Source of the DNA: REEB509 sp044370335
GTDB lineage: Bacteria > Pseudomonadota > Alphaproteobacteria > Caulobacterales > Aquidulcibacteraceae
NCBI GenBank assembly: GCA_044370335.1
Contig: JBILVS010000006.1
Span: forward strand, 1 to 48,504
Direction of reading: 5' to 3'
Length of the DNA stretch: 48,504 nt
A model generated the notes under the pieces. It saw only the letters and a program-made list of their open reading frames with translations. It was not told the origin of the DNA and did no database searches. Shown here piece by piece: positions 11,691 through 19,995 of the stretch (its first letter is position 1; each line of letters starts with the position of its first letter). The position numbers were made by a program, and so were the translations under genes.

Positions 11691-12416
11691 TTAGCGGCCC
11701 AGACGGTCGATGGCGCGCTGGCGCAAATCGTCCGCGCCCCGCACAACTCGCGCCGCCGACTCATAGGCCCGGCTAATTTGAATGAGGTTGGTCATCTCCA
11801 CGATGGCGATGACGTTGCTGTTCTCCAGCGCGCCTTGGATCACCTGGCCTTCCGCCTGCGTCCCTGCTTGATCGCCCGCATCCCACAGATTCTCGCCGAT
11901 CCGCTCCAACGCGCCCGGACGTTCGAATTGCATCAAGCCGATCCGGCCTGCCTCCACCCCGGCGATCCGGATGACGCCTTGGCGATCGATCGTCGGCTGT
12001 TCGCCGCGCGGATCAACCACGATCGGCGCGCCTCCCTGGTTAAGAACGGGCCGCCCTTCACCGGTCACAACCTGCCCAGCGCCGTCCAAAGTAAACGCGC
12101 CGTCCCGCGTGTAGAGAGGGCCGTCCTCGCCCTGCACCATGAAATAGCCCTCCCCCTCAATGGCGAGGTCAAACGGATTGCCCGTCACCGTGATCGGGCC
12201 CTGCCGCAGATCCCGCGCCACCGTGAGGTCCCGCGAGAACCGAATGTCCCGGGGGCCTTCCGTCGCAAAGGTCTCTGGCAGGGTGATTTCCTCAACGACC
12301 AGCTGATCGGCCTTGAATCCCGTGGTGCTCACGTTCGCCAGATTGTTGGCCGCAATATCCATGCGCCGCTGCAACAGGCGCTGAGACTGAAGGCCTAGGA
12401 GCATGGCGGAGTCCAT
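11691..12416 (-). CDS. flgF: Flagellar proximal rod protein FlgF
   Basis: A 241-aa rod subunit related to FlgG. The N-terminus has LQSQRLLQRRMDIAANNLAN followed by STTGFKAD. The centre has FDLAIEGEGYFMVQGEDGPL and YTRDGAFTLDGAGQVVT. The C-terminus has the rod block ALENSNVIAIVEMTNLI and SRAYE. It is the first gene of the minus-strand flagellar unit. It faces fliL across a 245-bp spacer that should hold both promoters. No site in that spacer fits a sigma-54 -24/-12 promoter at the exact spacing, nor a good CtrA box. Confidence 0.95.
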   Translation of the reverse strand: MDSAMLLGLQSQRLLQRRMDIAANNLANVSTTGFKADQLVVEEITLPETFATEGPRDIRFSRDLTVARDLRQGPITVTGNPFDLAIEGEGYFMVQGEDGPLYTRDGAFTLDGAGQVVTGEGRPVLNQGGAPIVVDPRGEQPTIDRQGVIRIAGVEAGRIGLMQFERPGALERIGENLWDAGDQAGTQAEGQVIQGALENSNVIAIVEMTNLIQISRAYESAARVVRGADDLRQRAIDRLGR

Positions 12417-12661
12417 TGTGGCGAAGCGCTCCCTGCGCGGCTGTTAAGATTGACGCGATCGTCACTGTGCAAATTGCGGGCCGCTCCCAAACCTCAATGA
12501 AAACAGCGTGATAAAAGTGCGACCTTGGTTGGCTCGCTCGGCAAGATGCGCCCCTGCTCGGCAGTTCTTGCCGGGCTTCCACCAATCCTTAACCAGAAAC
12601 AACGAATCTACTGGCCTCAACGACCGGGCGCCGACGGCGGCGCGATCGAAGGGCCTTAACT

Positions 12662-13276
12662 ATGGCGGGCGGCGGCAAGGCGAACAAACAAGACAAGGCC
12701 CCGGAGGCGGAGAGCGCAGACGACGCCCCCCCAGAGGGCAAGAAGAAGCTGGCCGGCAAGAAGCTGGTGCTGTTCGTGATTCTGCCGACGCTATTGGTGC
12801 TCGGCGCTGGCGGCGGCGCATTGATGATGCTCCTGAAACCCGGCGGCGATGCTCATCAAGAAGGCGAGCAACACGCCGGCAAGGACAAGGACAAGGATGC
12901 CGGGAAAGCCAAAGGCAATGACGGCCATGGCGCCGAGGGCGGGGGAGCCTTCACCGTAACGGAAGGCGAGGACGTTTACTTCGTCGCGCTGCCGGAAATT
13001 CTCGTGAACATCACCACCGTTGATGGCGGCGCCGCGCACTTGAAGTTGAAGCTCACCCTGGAAGCCGCCGATGAATCGGCGCTCTTGGCGCTTGAGCCTG
13101 CGATGCCTCGGGTGATGGATCAATTCCAGACATTCCTGCGTGAGTTGCGGACCGATGACCTCGCGGGCTCCGGCGGTGCGTATCGCGTCCGGCTGGAATT
13201 GATGCGACGAGTCAATCTCGTGATCGCCCCGGCACGCATTGATGCGGTCCTGGTCGAAGAAATGCTGATCCAGTAG
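12662..13276 (+). CDS. fliL: Flagellar basal-body protein FliL
   Basis: A 204-aa inner-membrane protein that rings the stator units and supports torque. The N-terminus is a charged cytoplasmic tail of about 27 residues. One membrane helix (about 30-57, LVLFVILPTLLVLGAGGGAL) follows, then a Lys/Asp/Gly-rich spacer and the periplasmic FliL domain, which starts with FVALPEILVNI and includes LKLKLTLEA. The C-terminal block VNLVIAPARIDAVLVEEMLIQ-like helix is typical. AAGGG lies 8 nt before the ATG. It opens the plus-strand unit and ends 8 nt before fliM. Confidence 0.95.
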   Translation: MAGGGKANKQDKAPEAESADDAPPEGKKKLAGKKLVLFVILPTLLVLGAGGGALMMLLKPGGDAHQEGEQHAGKDKDKDAGKAKGNDGHGAEGGGAFTVTEGEDVYFVALPEILVNITTVDGGAAHLKLKLTLEAADESALLALEPAMPRVMDQFQTFLRELRTDDLAGSGGAYRVRLELMRRVNLVIAPARIDAVLVEEMLIQ

Positions 13277-13284
13277 GGGCCCTG

Positions 13285-14424
13285 ATGGACGACGAGATGG
13301 ATCAGGACGCCCTCGCGGCGGCATGGGCGGCGGAAGCGGAGGCGGCGGCCGCCGGCGGCGGTGATCTCGCTGCCGAATGGGAAGCCATGATGGCCGATGA
13401 GCCGGCCTCAGCCTTCACCGGCGGCCCCGGCACAACCGAGCGCATTCTCAATCAGGACGAAATCGACAGCCTCTTGGGTTTCGGCGGAACCGAAGAGGAC
13501 TACACTGACAAAAGCGGCGTCCGGGCCATCATCAACTCTGCGCTCGTCTCCTACGAGCGTCTGCCGATGCTCGAAATCGTCTTCGACCGCCTTGTGCGGC
13601 TGATGACCACGAGCCTCCGCAACCTGACTTCCGACAACGTCGAAGTGAGCCTGGATCAGATCACGTCGATCCGCTTCGGCGATTATCTGAACTCGATTCC
13701 GCTTCCCGCGATGATCGCGGTTTTCCGTGCCGAGCAGCTCGACAATTTCGGCCTCGTCACGATCGAGTCGAACCTGATCTACTCCATCGTCGACGTGCTG
13801 TTGGGCGGCCGCCGCGGCACGGTCGCCATGCGGGTCGAGGGGCGCCCCTACACCACCATCGAGCGTGAGCTGGTCACCCGCATGATCGAGGTCGTCCTGC
13901 AGGACGCGACCCAGGCTTTCGCGCCGTTGACGCAAGTCAACTTCAACCTTGAGCGTATCGAAACGAACCCCCGCTTCGCCGCCATTGCTCGCCCGCCGAA
14001 CGCGGCGCTGGTTGTGCATTTGCGCATCGACATGGAAGATCGTGGCGGTCGGCTCGAGTTGCTCTTGCCTTACGCAACCTTGGAGCCGATCCGGAAGCTC
14101 CTGCTGCAACAGTTCATGGGCGAGAAGTTCGGCCGCGACAACATTTGGGAAGGCCACCTCGCCACCGAGCTTTGGCACACCCGCGTTGAGGTCCGCGCCG
14201 TCATGGACGAAATGAAGGCGCCGCTCAAAACGGTGCTCAACCTGAAGGTTGGCGATACGCTGATGCTCAACGCCCCTGCAGAAGCGCCGGTGACCCTAAA
14301 GTGCGGCCCGATGGCGCTGACCACCGCCCGCGTCGGCCGCCTGGGTCAGTCCGTGGCGCTGCGCGTCGACAAACCGATCGCCGCGGCCACCCGCCGCGCC
14401 ATGATGATGATGGAAGGCCGCTGA
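13285..14424 (+). CDS. fliM: Flagellar motor switch protein FliM
   Basis: A 379-aa C-ring protein that sets rotation direction. The CheY-P binding motif LNQDEIDSLLGF is at residues 55-66, where in E. coli the equivalent is at the extreme N-terminus. Before it lies an Ala/Glu-rich extension with two similar short segments, DALAAAWAAE (8-17) and DLAAEWEAMM (27-36). The middle CheC-like domain contains GDYLNSIPLPAMIAVFRAEQL and VDVLLGGRRG. The C-terminal SpoA domain, which contacts FliN, covers about 305-370. A second in-frame ATG occurs at 13297. The next gene begins one base after the stop. Confidence 0.96.
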   Translation: MDDEMDQDALAAAWAAEAEAAAAGGGDLAAEWEAMMADEPASAFTGGPGTTERILNQDEIDSLLGFGGTEEDYTDKSGVRAIINSALVSYERLPMLEIVFDRLVRLMTTSLRNLTSDNVEVSLDQITSIRFGDYLNSIPLPAMIAVFRAEQLDNFGLVTIESNLIYSIVDVLLGGRRGTVAMRVEGRPYTTIERELVTRMIEVVLQDATQAFAPLTQVNFNLERIETNPRFAAIARPPNAALVVHLRIDMEDRGGRLELLLPYATLEPIRKLLLQQFMGEKFGRDNIWEGHLATELWHTRVEVRAVMDEMKAPLKTVLNLKVGDTLMLNAPAEAPVTLKCGPMALTTARVGRLGQSVALRVDKPIAAATRRAMMMMEGR

Positions 14425-14425
14425 T

Positions 14426-14707
14426 ATGACGCCCGTCTCGTTGATCCTGGAAGTGGTGCTTGTCCTGCTCCTCGCGGCCTGCCTTTTTTATTGCTGGCGC
14501 CTAGAGCGCCGATTGGCGTCGCTGCGGTCCGGCCAAGATGGCGTTCGGGCCACGGTTGTCGAACTCGCCCAGGCCACCGCCCGCGCCGAGGCCGCCGTCC
14601 GCGATATGCGCCAGAACGCCGAGGCCGCCGGCGCGGAACTGCAGGAGCGGATCGACGATGCTCGCCGCTTGAGCGAACGCCTTGGGCGCCTGGGGGCAAT
14701 CCGGTGA
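14426..14707 (+). CDS. Small bitopic flagellar-locus protein (DUF6468/PflI-like)
   Basis: A 93-aa protein with one N-terminal membrane helix (about 5-24, LILEVVLVLLLAACLFYC) followed by a cytoplasmic coiled coil rich in Arg, Ala and Glu to the C-terminus. It begins one base after the fliM stop and its stop overlaps the next start (GTGA). In Caulobacter a bitopic protein encoded right after fliM, PflI, affects flagellar positioning; position, topology and size suggest this is its counterpart. I recall the family as DUF6468 but cannot check it. The PflI equivalence is an inference. Confidence 0.65.
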   Translation: MTPVSLILEVVLVLLLAACLFYCWRLERRLASLRSGQDGVRATVVELAQATARAEAAVRDMRQNAEAAGAELQERIDDARRLSERLGRLGAIR

Positions 14708-15402
14708 CGAAATTCAAACTCTCCTTGCGCGGCGTTCGCCTCATGCCCGCGGCCATGGTCGCCATGGCTGCGGTTTTGGGCCTGAAGACGGTTGCTCTAG
14801 CCGAAACGGCCGCCGAGGAGGTCACCGAGGGGCTTGATCTCAGCGCCGCTGATGCGGGCGCGCTCGCGGAAGGCGGGCTTCCTGCGGCCCCTTCAACCGA
14901 GCAGGAGCCTGTCTGCACTTTGCCGGGCTTTGCAGAGCAGGCAGGTCTCTCCGCCGAAGAGGTGCAGGTCCTCCAGGCTCTCGGCGCTCGGCGCGAGGCC
15001 TTGGACGCCCGCGAAGCGGAGATGGACTCCCAAGTTCAGGTCCTCGCGGCCGCCGAGCAGCGCCTTAGCGAGCGAATCGCTGAACTCCGCGCCCTGGAAT
15101 CCGAGGTTGAAACCCTCCTGGGCCAACTGGACGAAGAGGAAGAGCAGCGTCTGGCGGGCCTTGTGGACGTGTATCAGCGCATGCGCTCTCGCGATGCGGC
15201 CGAAGTCTTCAATCAGCTCGAAATGCCGGTCCTGTTGCAGATCGCCCAACGCATGCGCCCGCAAAACCTTGCGGAGATCATGGGCCGCATGGATCCCGCC
15301 CGCGCCCGTGAACTCTCAATCGAACTCGCCGCCGCCGCAGACCTCGCTGATGATCCGCAAGCCCTGCTTGACCGCGCCCAGGGCGCGACTGCCACGCCGT
15401 AA
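14704..15402 (+). CDS. MotE-like flagellar periplasmic chaperone (MgtE_N-like)
   Basis: A 232-aa protein starting at a GTG that overlaps the preceding stop by 4 nt. An N-terminal hydrophobic segment (about 13-30) acts as a signal or anchor. A long coiled coil follows (about 95-165, rich in REALDAREAEM, LRALESEVETLL and DEEEEQRL). The C-terminus (about 166-220) has the MgtE-N-type helical repeat YQRMRSRDAAEVFNQLE, then LLQIAQRMRPQNLAEIMGRM. In Sinorhizobium, MotE is a periplasmic chaperone for the motility protein MotC. Proteins of this design follow fliM in several alphaproteobacteria. The specific partner here is not shown. Confidence 0.75.
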   Translation: MTKFKLSLRGVRLMPAAMVAMAAVLGLKTVALAETAAEEVTEGLDLSAADAGALAEGGLPAAPSTEQEPVCTLPGFAEQAGLSAEEVQVLQALGARREALDAREAEMDSQVQVLAAAEQRLSERIAELRALESEVETLLGQLDEEEEQRLAGLVDVYQRMRSRDAAEVFNQLEMPVLLQIAQRMRPQNLAEIMGRMDPARARELSIELAAAADLADDPQALLDRAQGATATP

Positions 15403-15470
15403 CCCCCTGTTAGGGCTGTCCGCCCTACACCTTGCGCAGAGATGAACGAGAAGAGGCTGAGCCCTCCGTC

Positions 15471-18400
15471 ATGGCGATAAGCTGGAAATCGGCCGGGTAT
15501 TTGGCCCTTGGCGTCGCAGCCGTAACCGCTGCCGCCCACGCCGACACGGCCCAATTCAGCGCCGCGCCGGTGGGCGAGGGGGTCGTGCTGTCGATTCGCT
15601 GGGCTGATGGCCGCAGCGGCGCGCCCCCCGAAGCCCGTGCGACCATCGAGGACGGCGTCCTTGTCGTCCGCTTTGACGCCCCTGTGGACGGCGACGTTTC
15701 GGGTCTCGTCTCCGGCGCCCCGGACGCCATCGCCTTTGCCCGCCGCTCAGTGGATGGCTCCGAATTGCGGATCGCGCTCCGGCGGCCCATGACGGCGAGC
15801 GTCTCTGAGGACAGCGGCACGCGGGTGGTGTCGCTGACCCCGGCGCGAGATCAGGCCGCAGCGCCCGATCCCGAAGCGTCCCTAGTCGGTCTGGCGGTCT
15901 CCCAACGCGACGACTACACTCGCCTTTCGTTTCGCTGGCCTTCGGGCGACGCCGGCGTTAGCGTCACCGCGCGGTCGGATAACCGACTTGAGCTTCGCTT
16001 CAGCCGTCCAGGCGACATCGATCTTGCCCAGCTCCGCACGTCTCCGCCCCGCTTCGTCCGCACCGCGCAGCTGCTGAGCCGCGATGGCGGCGATCTCCGC
16101 ATCATGCTGACCCTGGAGGAGGGCGTCCGCCGCCGGCAGTTCACCGATGGCGGTCGCGTGGTGGTGGATCTTTTGCCGCCCGATCCCGAGGCCGTCGAGG
16201 CGAGCGTTCCCGCCGAAACCGCCACCGTCGCCCCGCTTCCTCCCACCGCCTCGCCTGCGGGCGTCGTGCGTCTTCGCTTGACCGAACAGGATGGCCAAAC
16301 CCGCCTGGAGTTTCCGTTCAGCGCGCCCGCCGCCGCCGCCGTTTTTTTGCGCGGCGGGGCCTTATGGGCGCTGTTCGATGGCGGAACGCAGGTCGATTTG
16401 ACCGGCGTTGTCCGAGCTGGGCGACGCCACCAAGACATCGCCCCGATCATTGAAGCAGGCGTGGCAGGCGTTCGAGTTCCGTTACCTTACGGCGTCACTG
16501 CCGTGGCCTCCCTGGAAGGCAACACCTGGGTCGTCAATCTTGGGCCGCGCGGTCCTGGTTCGACCGGCGCTTTCGCCGCTCTCGAACGCGAGAACACGGC
16601 CCGCGGCTCCGGCTCCATCACAGCAGGCTTTGGCCGCGATGGCGTGGTGCGCGTCATCGACGACCCCGCCGCAGGCGATCAGATCGCGGTGGCGATGCTG
16701 CCTGGTCCTATTATCGCCGTTGCCGAGCGCCGCTCCACCGTGGAAGCCGCCTTGCTGCCGACCCGCCACGGCGGCGTCGTCGAACTGCGGTCCGACGGGG
16801 TGACCGCGGCGTTCTCCGGCGGCTTCCTGCGGGTGACCCGCGGTGCGGGCATGGTCGCAGGCGCCGGCCTGAGCGGCGAGGGCGACGGCGGTGTCAGCCT
16901 GCCTGGCGCCATGGACCCCGACATCTTCGCCCGCCTGCAGGAGTTGCAGCTCCGCGCCGCCGCCGAAGGCCTGGAGCCGGGCGCAGGCGTCGCAGCGCGT
17001 CTCGCCTTGGTGGAGTTCCTGCTGCAGAACGAACTCGCCGCCGAGGCCTTGGGCGCGATGCGGCTAGCCGTCATCAACCAGCCGCAGCTCGACGCCGAGC
17101 CCGCTTTCCGCCTGATGCGGGCGAGCGCCAACGTCATGATGGGACGCTATGCCGAAGCGCAGGCCGACCTCGCGACCGCAAGTCTGGCTGATGACCCCGC
17201 GGTGGCGCTGTGGCGCGGCTACGCCTTCGCGCAAGCCGAGAATTGGCCGGAGGCCCGCGCCGAGCTCTCCCGCGGGATGAACGCCTTGGGTGACCAAACG
17301 CCCGACTGGCGCGCCCGCTTCCGCTTGGCGCAGGCCAAAGCGGCGCTCGCCCTCGATGATCCGACCGCTTGCGCCGAAGCCGCCCGCGCAGCCATCGCCG
17401 AAGCGTCCACCGCCGCCCTCCGCGACATGGCGGGGATCGTGCTCGCCCAGGCGATGCTGGCTTCCGGCGACCGCGAGACAGCTCTGGCGGCTCTCGACCG
17501 CGCCAGCGCCAATCCGAATGAAGAAGTCGCCGTCCGCGCGGCGCTGGAGGCCATCCGCGCCCGCATGGCGAATGGCGCGTTGTCCGCCCCTGCCGCGGCC
17601 GAGCAACTTGAAGGCCTCCGGTACCGCTGGCGCGGCGATGTGCTTGAACTCGACGTTGCCGCGGCCTTGGGCGACGCCTACGCGGACATGGGTCAGTGGC
17701 GCGAGGCCCTCACCGTGATGCGGGCGAGCGCCGACCGCTTCGCCGCAAAGCCGGCTGCGCGTCGGCTGCGCATCACCATGTCGGAAGCTTTTGAGCAGCT
17801 GTTTTTGAGCGGCGCGGCCGACAATCTCGAGCCGATCCAGGCGCTCGGCTTGTTCTATCAATTCCGCGAGCTGACGCCGATCGGCCCGAATGGCGACCGC
17901 ATGGTTCGCCAACTCGCCGGCCGTCTCGTGCGCGTCGACCTGCTCGAGCAGGCGGCTCAACTGCTCCGTCACCAGGTCGACCAGCGACTTGAAGGCATGG
18001 GTCGCTCCGAGATCGCGGCGGACCTTGCCGCCATTTATCTGATGGACCGCAAGCCCCAAGAAGCCCTGGAAGTCCTCAACGCCACCCGCCAGGCCAACCT
18101 TCCCACAACACTGGTGGCAGAGCGTCGCATCCTCGAGGCTCGCTCGCATTTGGAACTGGGCCGCCTCGATCATGCCCTTGAAATCGTTGAGCGCGACCAG
18201 TCCCGCGAGGCGCAAGCCATCCGCGCCCAGGCGGCATGGCGCCAACGCGACTGGGAGCGCGCTGCCGCTGAACTCCGCCGTTTGTTGCCCACCGCGAACG
18301 GCGAGCAATATGGCGCCGTCGATCGTCAGGTCGTGCTCCGCACCGCGGTGGCCTTGACCTTGGCCGGAGATAGCGCCGGAGCCCGCGCCCTTTATCGCGC

Positions 18401-18677
18401 CCATGTCGGCGGCATGAGCGGCTCGCCGGAAGCCACCTCCTTTGAGGTCATCGCAGGCTCCGTCGACGCCAATGGACTGGAATTGGCGCAGCTTGCCCGG
18501 GCCGTCGGTCGCTCAGACCTGTTGGACACCTGGTTGGCCGCCATCCGGGCCCGCATCGCCGGCGTTTCTGCAGATCAAGCCCAGGCCCCGAGCACGCCGG
18601 CCCCGGACGCCCCGACCGAGCCCGCGCTCCCCGCCCGCGCCGCGCTCCCTGCCAATGCGAACGAGCGCCGCGGCTGA
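15471..18677 (+). CDS. Large periplasmic AMIN-like/TPR protein of the fliL-fliM unit
   Basis: A 1,068-aa exported protein. The ATG at 15471 is chosen because it begins a clear signal peptide cleaved near AAHA (residue 24); an in-frame TTG 39 nt upstream would disrupt it. Residues 28-123, 139-234 and 265-358 look like three successive beta modules, each with short beta-strand pairs ending in VVSLTP, VVVDLLPP or WVVNLGPR. This resembles AMIN domains, which bind peptidoglycan. A fourth, less regular module covers about 380-470. From about 481 to 1040 the protein is helical TPR-type repeats rich in Ala, Leu, Arg. The C-terminal 40 residues are Ala/Pro-rich. It follows the MotE-like gene by 68 nt in the same direction. 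The AMIN call is by pattern and untested. Confidence 0.72.
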   Translation: MAISWKSAGYLALGVAAVTAAAHADTAQFSAAPVGEGVVLSIRWADGRSGAPPEARATIEDGVLVVRFDAPVDGDVSGLVSGAPDAIAFARRSVDGSELRIALRRPMTASVSEDSGTRVVSLTPARDQAAAPDPEASLVGLAVSQRDDYTRLSFRWPSGDAGVSVTARSDNRLELRFSRPGDIDLAQLRTSPPRFVRTAQLLSRDGGDLRIMLTLEEGVRRRQFTDGGRVVVDLLPPDPEAVEASVPAETATVAPLPPTASPAGVVRLRLTEQDGQTRLEFPFSAPAAAAVFLRGGALWALFDGGTQVDLTGVVRAGRRHQDIAPIIEAGVAGVRVPLPYGVTAVASLEGNTWVVNLGPRGPGSTGAFAALERENTARGSGSITAGFGRDGVVRVIDDPAAGDQIAVAMLPGPIIAVAERRSTVEAALLPTRHGGVVELRSDGVTAAFSGGFLRVTRGAGMVAGAGLSGEGDGGVSLPGAMDPDIFARLQELQLRAAAEGLEPGAGVAARLALVEFLLQNELAAEALGAMRLAVINQPQLDAEPAFRLMRASANVMMGRYAEAQADLATASLADDPAVALWRGYAFAQAENWPEARAELSRGMNALGDQTPDWRARFRLAQAKAALALDDPTACAEAARAAIAEASTAALRDMAGIVLAQAMLASGDRETALAALDRASANPNEEVAVRAALEAIRARMANGALSAPAAAEQLEGLRYRWRGDVLELDVAAALGDAYADMGQWREALTVMRASADRFAAKPAARRLRITMSEAFEQLFLSGAADNLEPIQALGLFYQFRELTPIGPNGDRMVRQLAGRLVRVDLLEQAAQLLRHQVDQRLEGMGRSEIAADLAAIYLMDRKPQEALEVLNATRQANLPTTLVAERRILEARSHLELGRLDHALEIVERDQSREAQAIRAQAAWRQRDWERAAAELRRLLPTANGEQYGAVDRQVVLRTAVALTLAGDSAGARALYRAHVGGMSGSPEATSFEVIAGSVDANGLELAQLARAVGRSDLLDTWLAAIRARIAGVSADQAQAPSTPAPDAPTEPALPARAALPANANERRG

Positions 18678-18716
18678 GGCTTGGCGGCAGCGCCGCAAAC
18701 GGGCAGAAGGCGCGTC

Positions 18717-19400
18717 ATGATTTCTGTTGTGATCCCCACCTTGAATGCCGCGCGCAGCCTGCCCGATGCGCTGGCTCCGTTGGTCAAAGGCGTGATCGCC
18801 GATCTGGTGAAAGAGGTGATCATCGCCGACGGTGGGTCGACCGACGACACCTTGGCCGTCGCCGACGCCGTCGGGTGCGAGGTCGTCTCAGGCGCGATAG
18901 GTCGAGGCCCTCAGCTGATCGCAGGGGCCGCCGTCGCCAAAGGTCGGTGGCTCCTGTTTTTGCATGCTGACACGGTTTTGGCCGATGGCTGGGTCGACGA
19001 AGCTCAACGCCATATCCGCGCAAGCGAAGACCGCGCCGCAGCCTTTTCCTTCGCCTTCGACGATGATGGCCTTGCCGCCCGCCATGCGGCGTTCTGGGTC
19101 GGTATTCGGTGCGCTGTCCTAAGGCTCCCCTATGGCGACCAAGGTCTTCTTATTTCGCGCAAACTCTACGATGCCCTCGGCGGCTTCAAACCGATGCCGC
19201 TGATGGAGGATGTGGACCTGATCCGCCGGATCGGGCGGACGCGCTTGGCGTTGCTCCGGGCCAAAGCCGTCACCAGCGCCGAGAAATACCGTCGCGACGG
19301 CTACGCCCGGCGCAGCCTGAACAATCTGGTGCTGTTGGCCCGCTATCTCGCGGGGGCCGATCCAACCCGTCTGGCGGAAGCCTATGCCAAACCCTCCTGA
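18717..19400 (+). CDS. Family 2 glycosyltransferase (TIGR04283-like)
   Basis: A 227-aa GT-A fold enzyme. The N-terminus ISVVIPTLNAARSLPDALAP is the GT2 nucleotide-binding start. The sugar-nucleotide acid motif is IIADGGSTDDT (about 41-51), the DxD-type motif is LFLHADTVL, and the acceptor-side ED motif is MEDVDLIRRIGR near 165. The size and these motifs match the TIGR04283 family, named for a role proposed in arsenosugar synthesis. The ATG has AGAAGG 6 nt upstream; an in-frame TTG 36 nt earlier is less likely. It overlaps the next gene by 17 nt. No arsenic gene is nearby, so the family name may mislead about function here. Confidence 0.82.
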   Translation: MISVVIPTLNAARSLPDALAPLVKGVIADLVKEVIIADGGSTDDTLAVADAVGCEVVSGAIGRGPQLIAGAAVAKGRWLLFLHADTVLADGWVDEAQRHIRASEDRAAAFSFAFDDDGLAARHAAFWVGIRCAVLRLPYGDQGLLISRKLYDALGGFKPMPLMEDVDLIRRIGRTRLALLRAKAVTSAEKYRRDGYARRSLNNLVLLARYLAGADPTRLAEAYAKPS

Positions 19401-19995
19401 CCCACGCCGGCCGACCGTGGTGCTGATGGCGAAGGCGCCTGCCATTGGCCGCGGCAAACAGCGGCTGGCGAAAGAGCTGGGCCGCGTGGAAGCTTGGCGG
19501 ATCAACCTGCGCCTGCATCGGCTGGCCTGTCGAGCCGGGCAGGCGGGGCCCTGGGCGTTTCAGCTCTGCGTGAGTCCTGACCGGGCTGTGACAGCACGTC
19601 TGCCCGGTCTGTGGCCCGCTCGTCCATCGCGAACGCCGCAAGGCAAGGGGGATCTTGGCGCGCGCATCGCCAAAGGGTTGGCCGGCCTCAGTGGTCCCGT
19701 GCTCGTCATCGGCGCCGACTGTCCTACCATGTCGAGCCGCGATCTGGCCGCCGCGTTCAAAGCGCTACGGCGGGCCAAAGCGGTTCTTGGCCCTGCCGAA
19801 GACGGGGGCTTTTGGATCGTGGGGGCCCGCAAGCCTCGGGAATTGGCGAAAGCGCTGCCGGGCGTCCGCTGGTCGACGCCGAACGCGGGCGCCGATATGC
19901 TGGCGCGGCTGCCAAGCCCTGTGGCTCGCCTGAGGACCCTCGCCGACATCGACGATGCCGCCGCCTGGCGGTCTTACCGGTCGAGCGCCACGTAA
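19384..19995 (+). CDS. DUF2064 glycosyltransferase-like protein (TIGR04282-like)
   Basis: A 203-aa GT-A fold protein. The start VVLMAKAPAIGRGKQRLAKELG resembles the family VxxFaKaPxpGxvKTRL motif, with GKQRL in place of the commoner KTRL. VLVIGADCPTMSSRDL (about 108-123) and GPAEDGGFWIVGAR (about 137-150) match the conserved DCP and EDGGY blocks. It begins inside the end of the preceding glycosyltransferase (17-nt overlap), so the two are co-translated. The tail overlaps the convergent lytic transglycosylase gene by 22 bp. Substrate unknown. Confidence 0.8.
   Translation: MPNPPDPRRPTVVLMAKAPAIGRGKQRLAKELGRVEAWRINLRLHRLACRAGQAGPWAFQLCVSPDRAVTARLPGLWPARPSRTPQGKGDLGARIAKGLAGLSGPVLVIGADCPTMSSRDLAAAFKALRRAKAVLGPAEDGGFWIVGARKPRELAKALPGVRWSTPNAGADMLARLPSPVARLRTLADIDDAAAWRSYRSSAT

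Noticed and set aside
12417..12661. Sigma-54 or CtrA sites in the flgF-fliL spacer
   Set aside because: Candidate GG...GC pairs have the wrong spacing (8 or 9 instead of 10 bp), and the TTAA-type pairs have two or more mismatches.
17064..18404. Long open frame of about 446 codons on the minus strand
   Set aside because: It is antisense to the AMIN-like/TPR gene, lacks a ribosome-binding site, and its protein has no domain pattern. High GC content makes such frames common.
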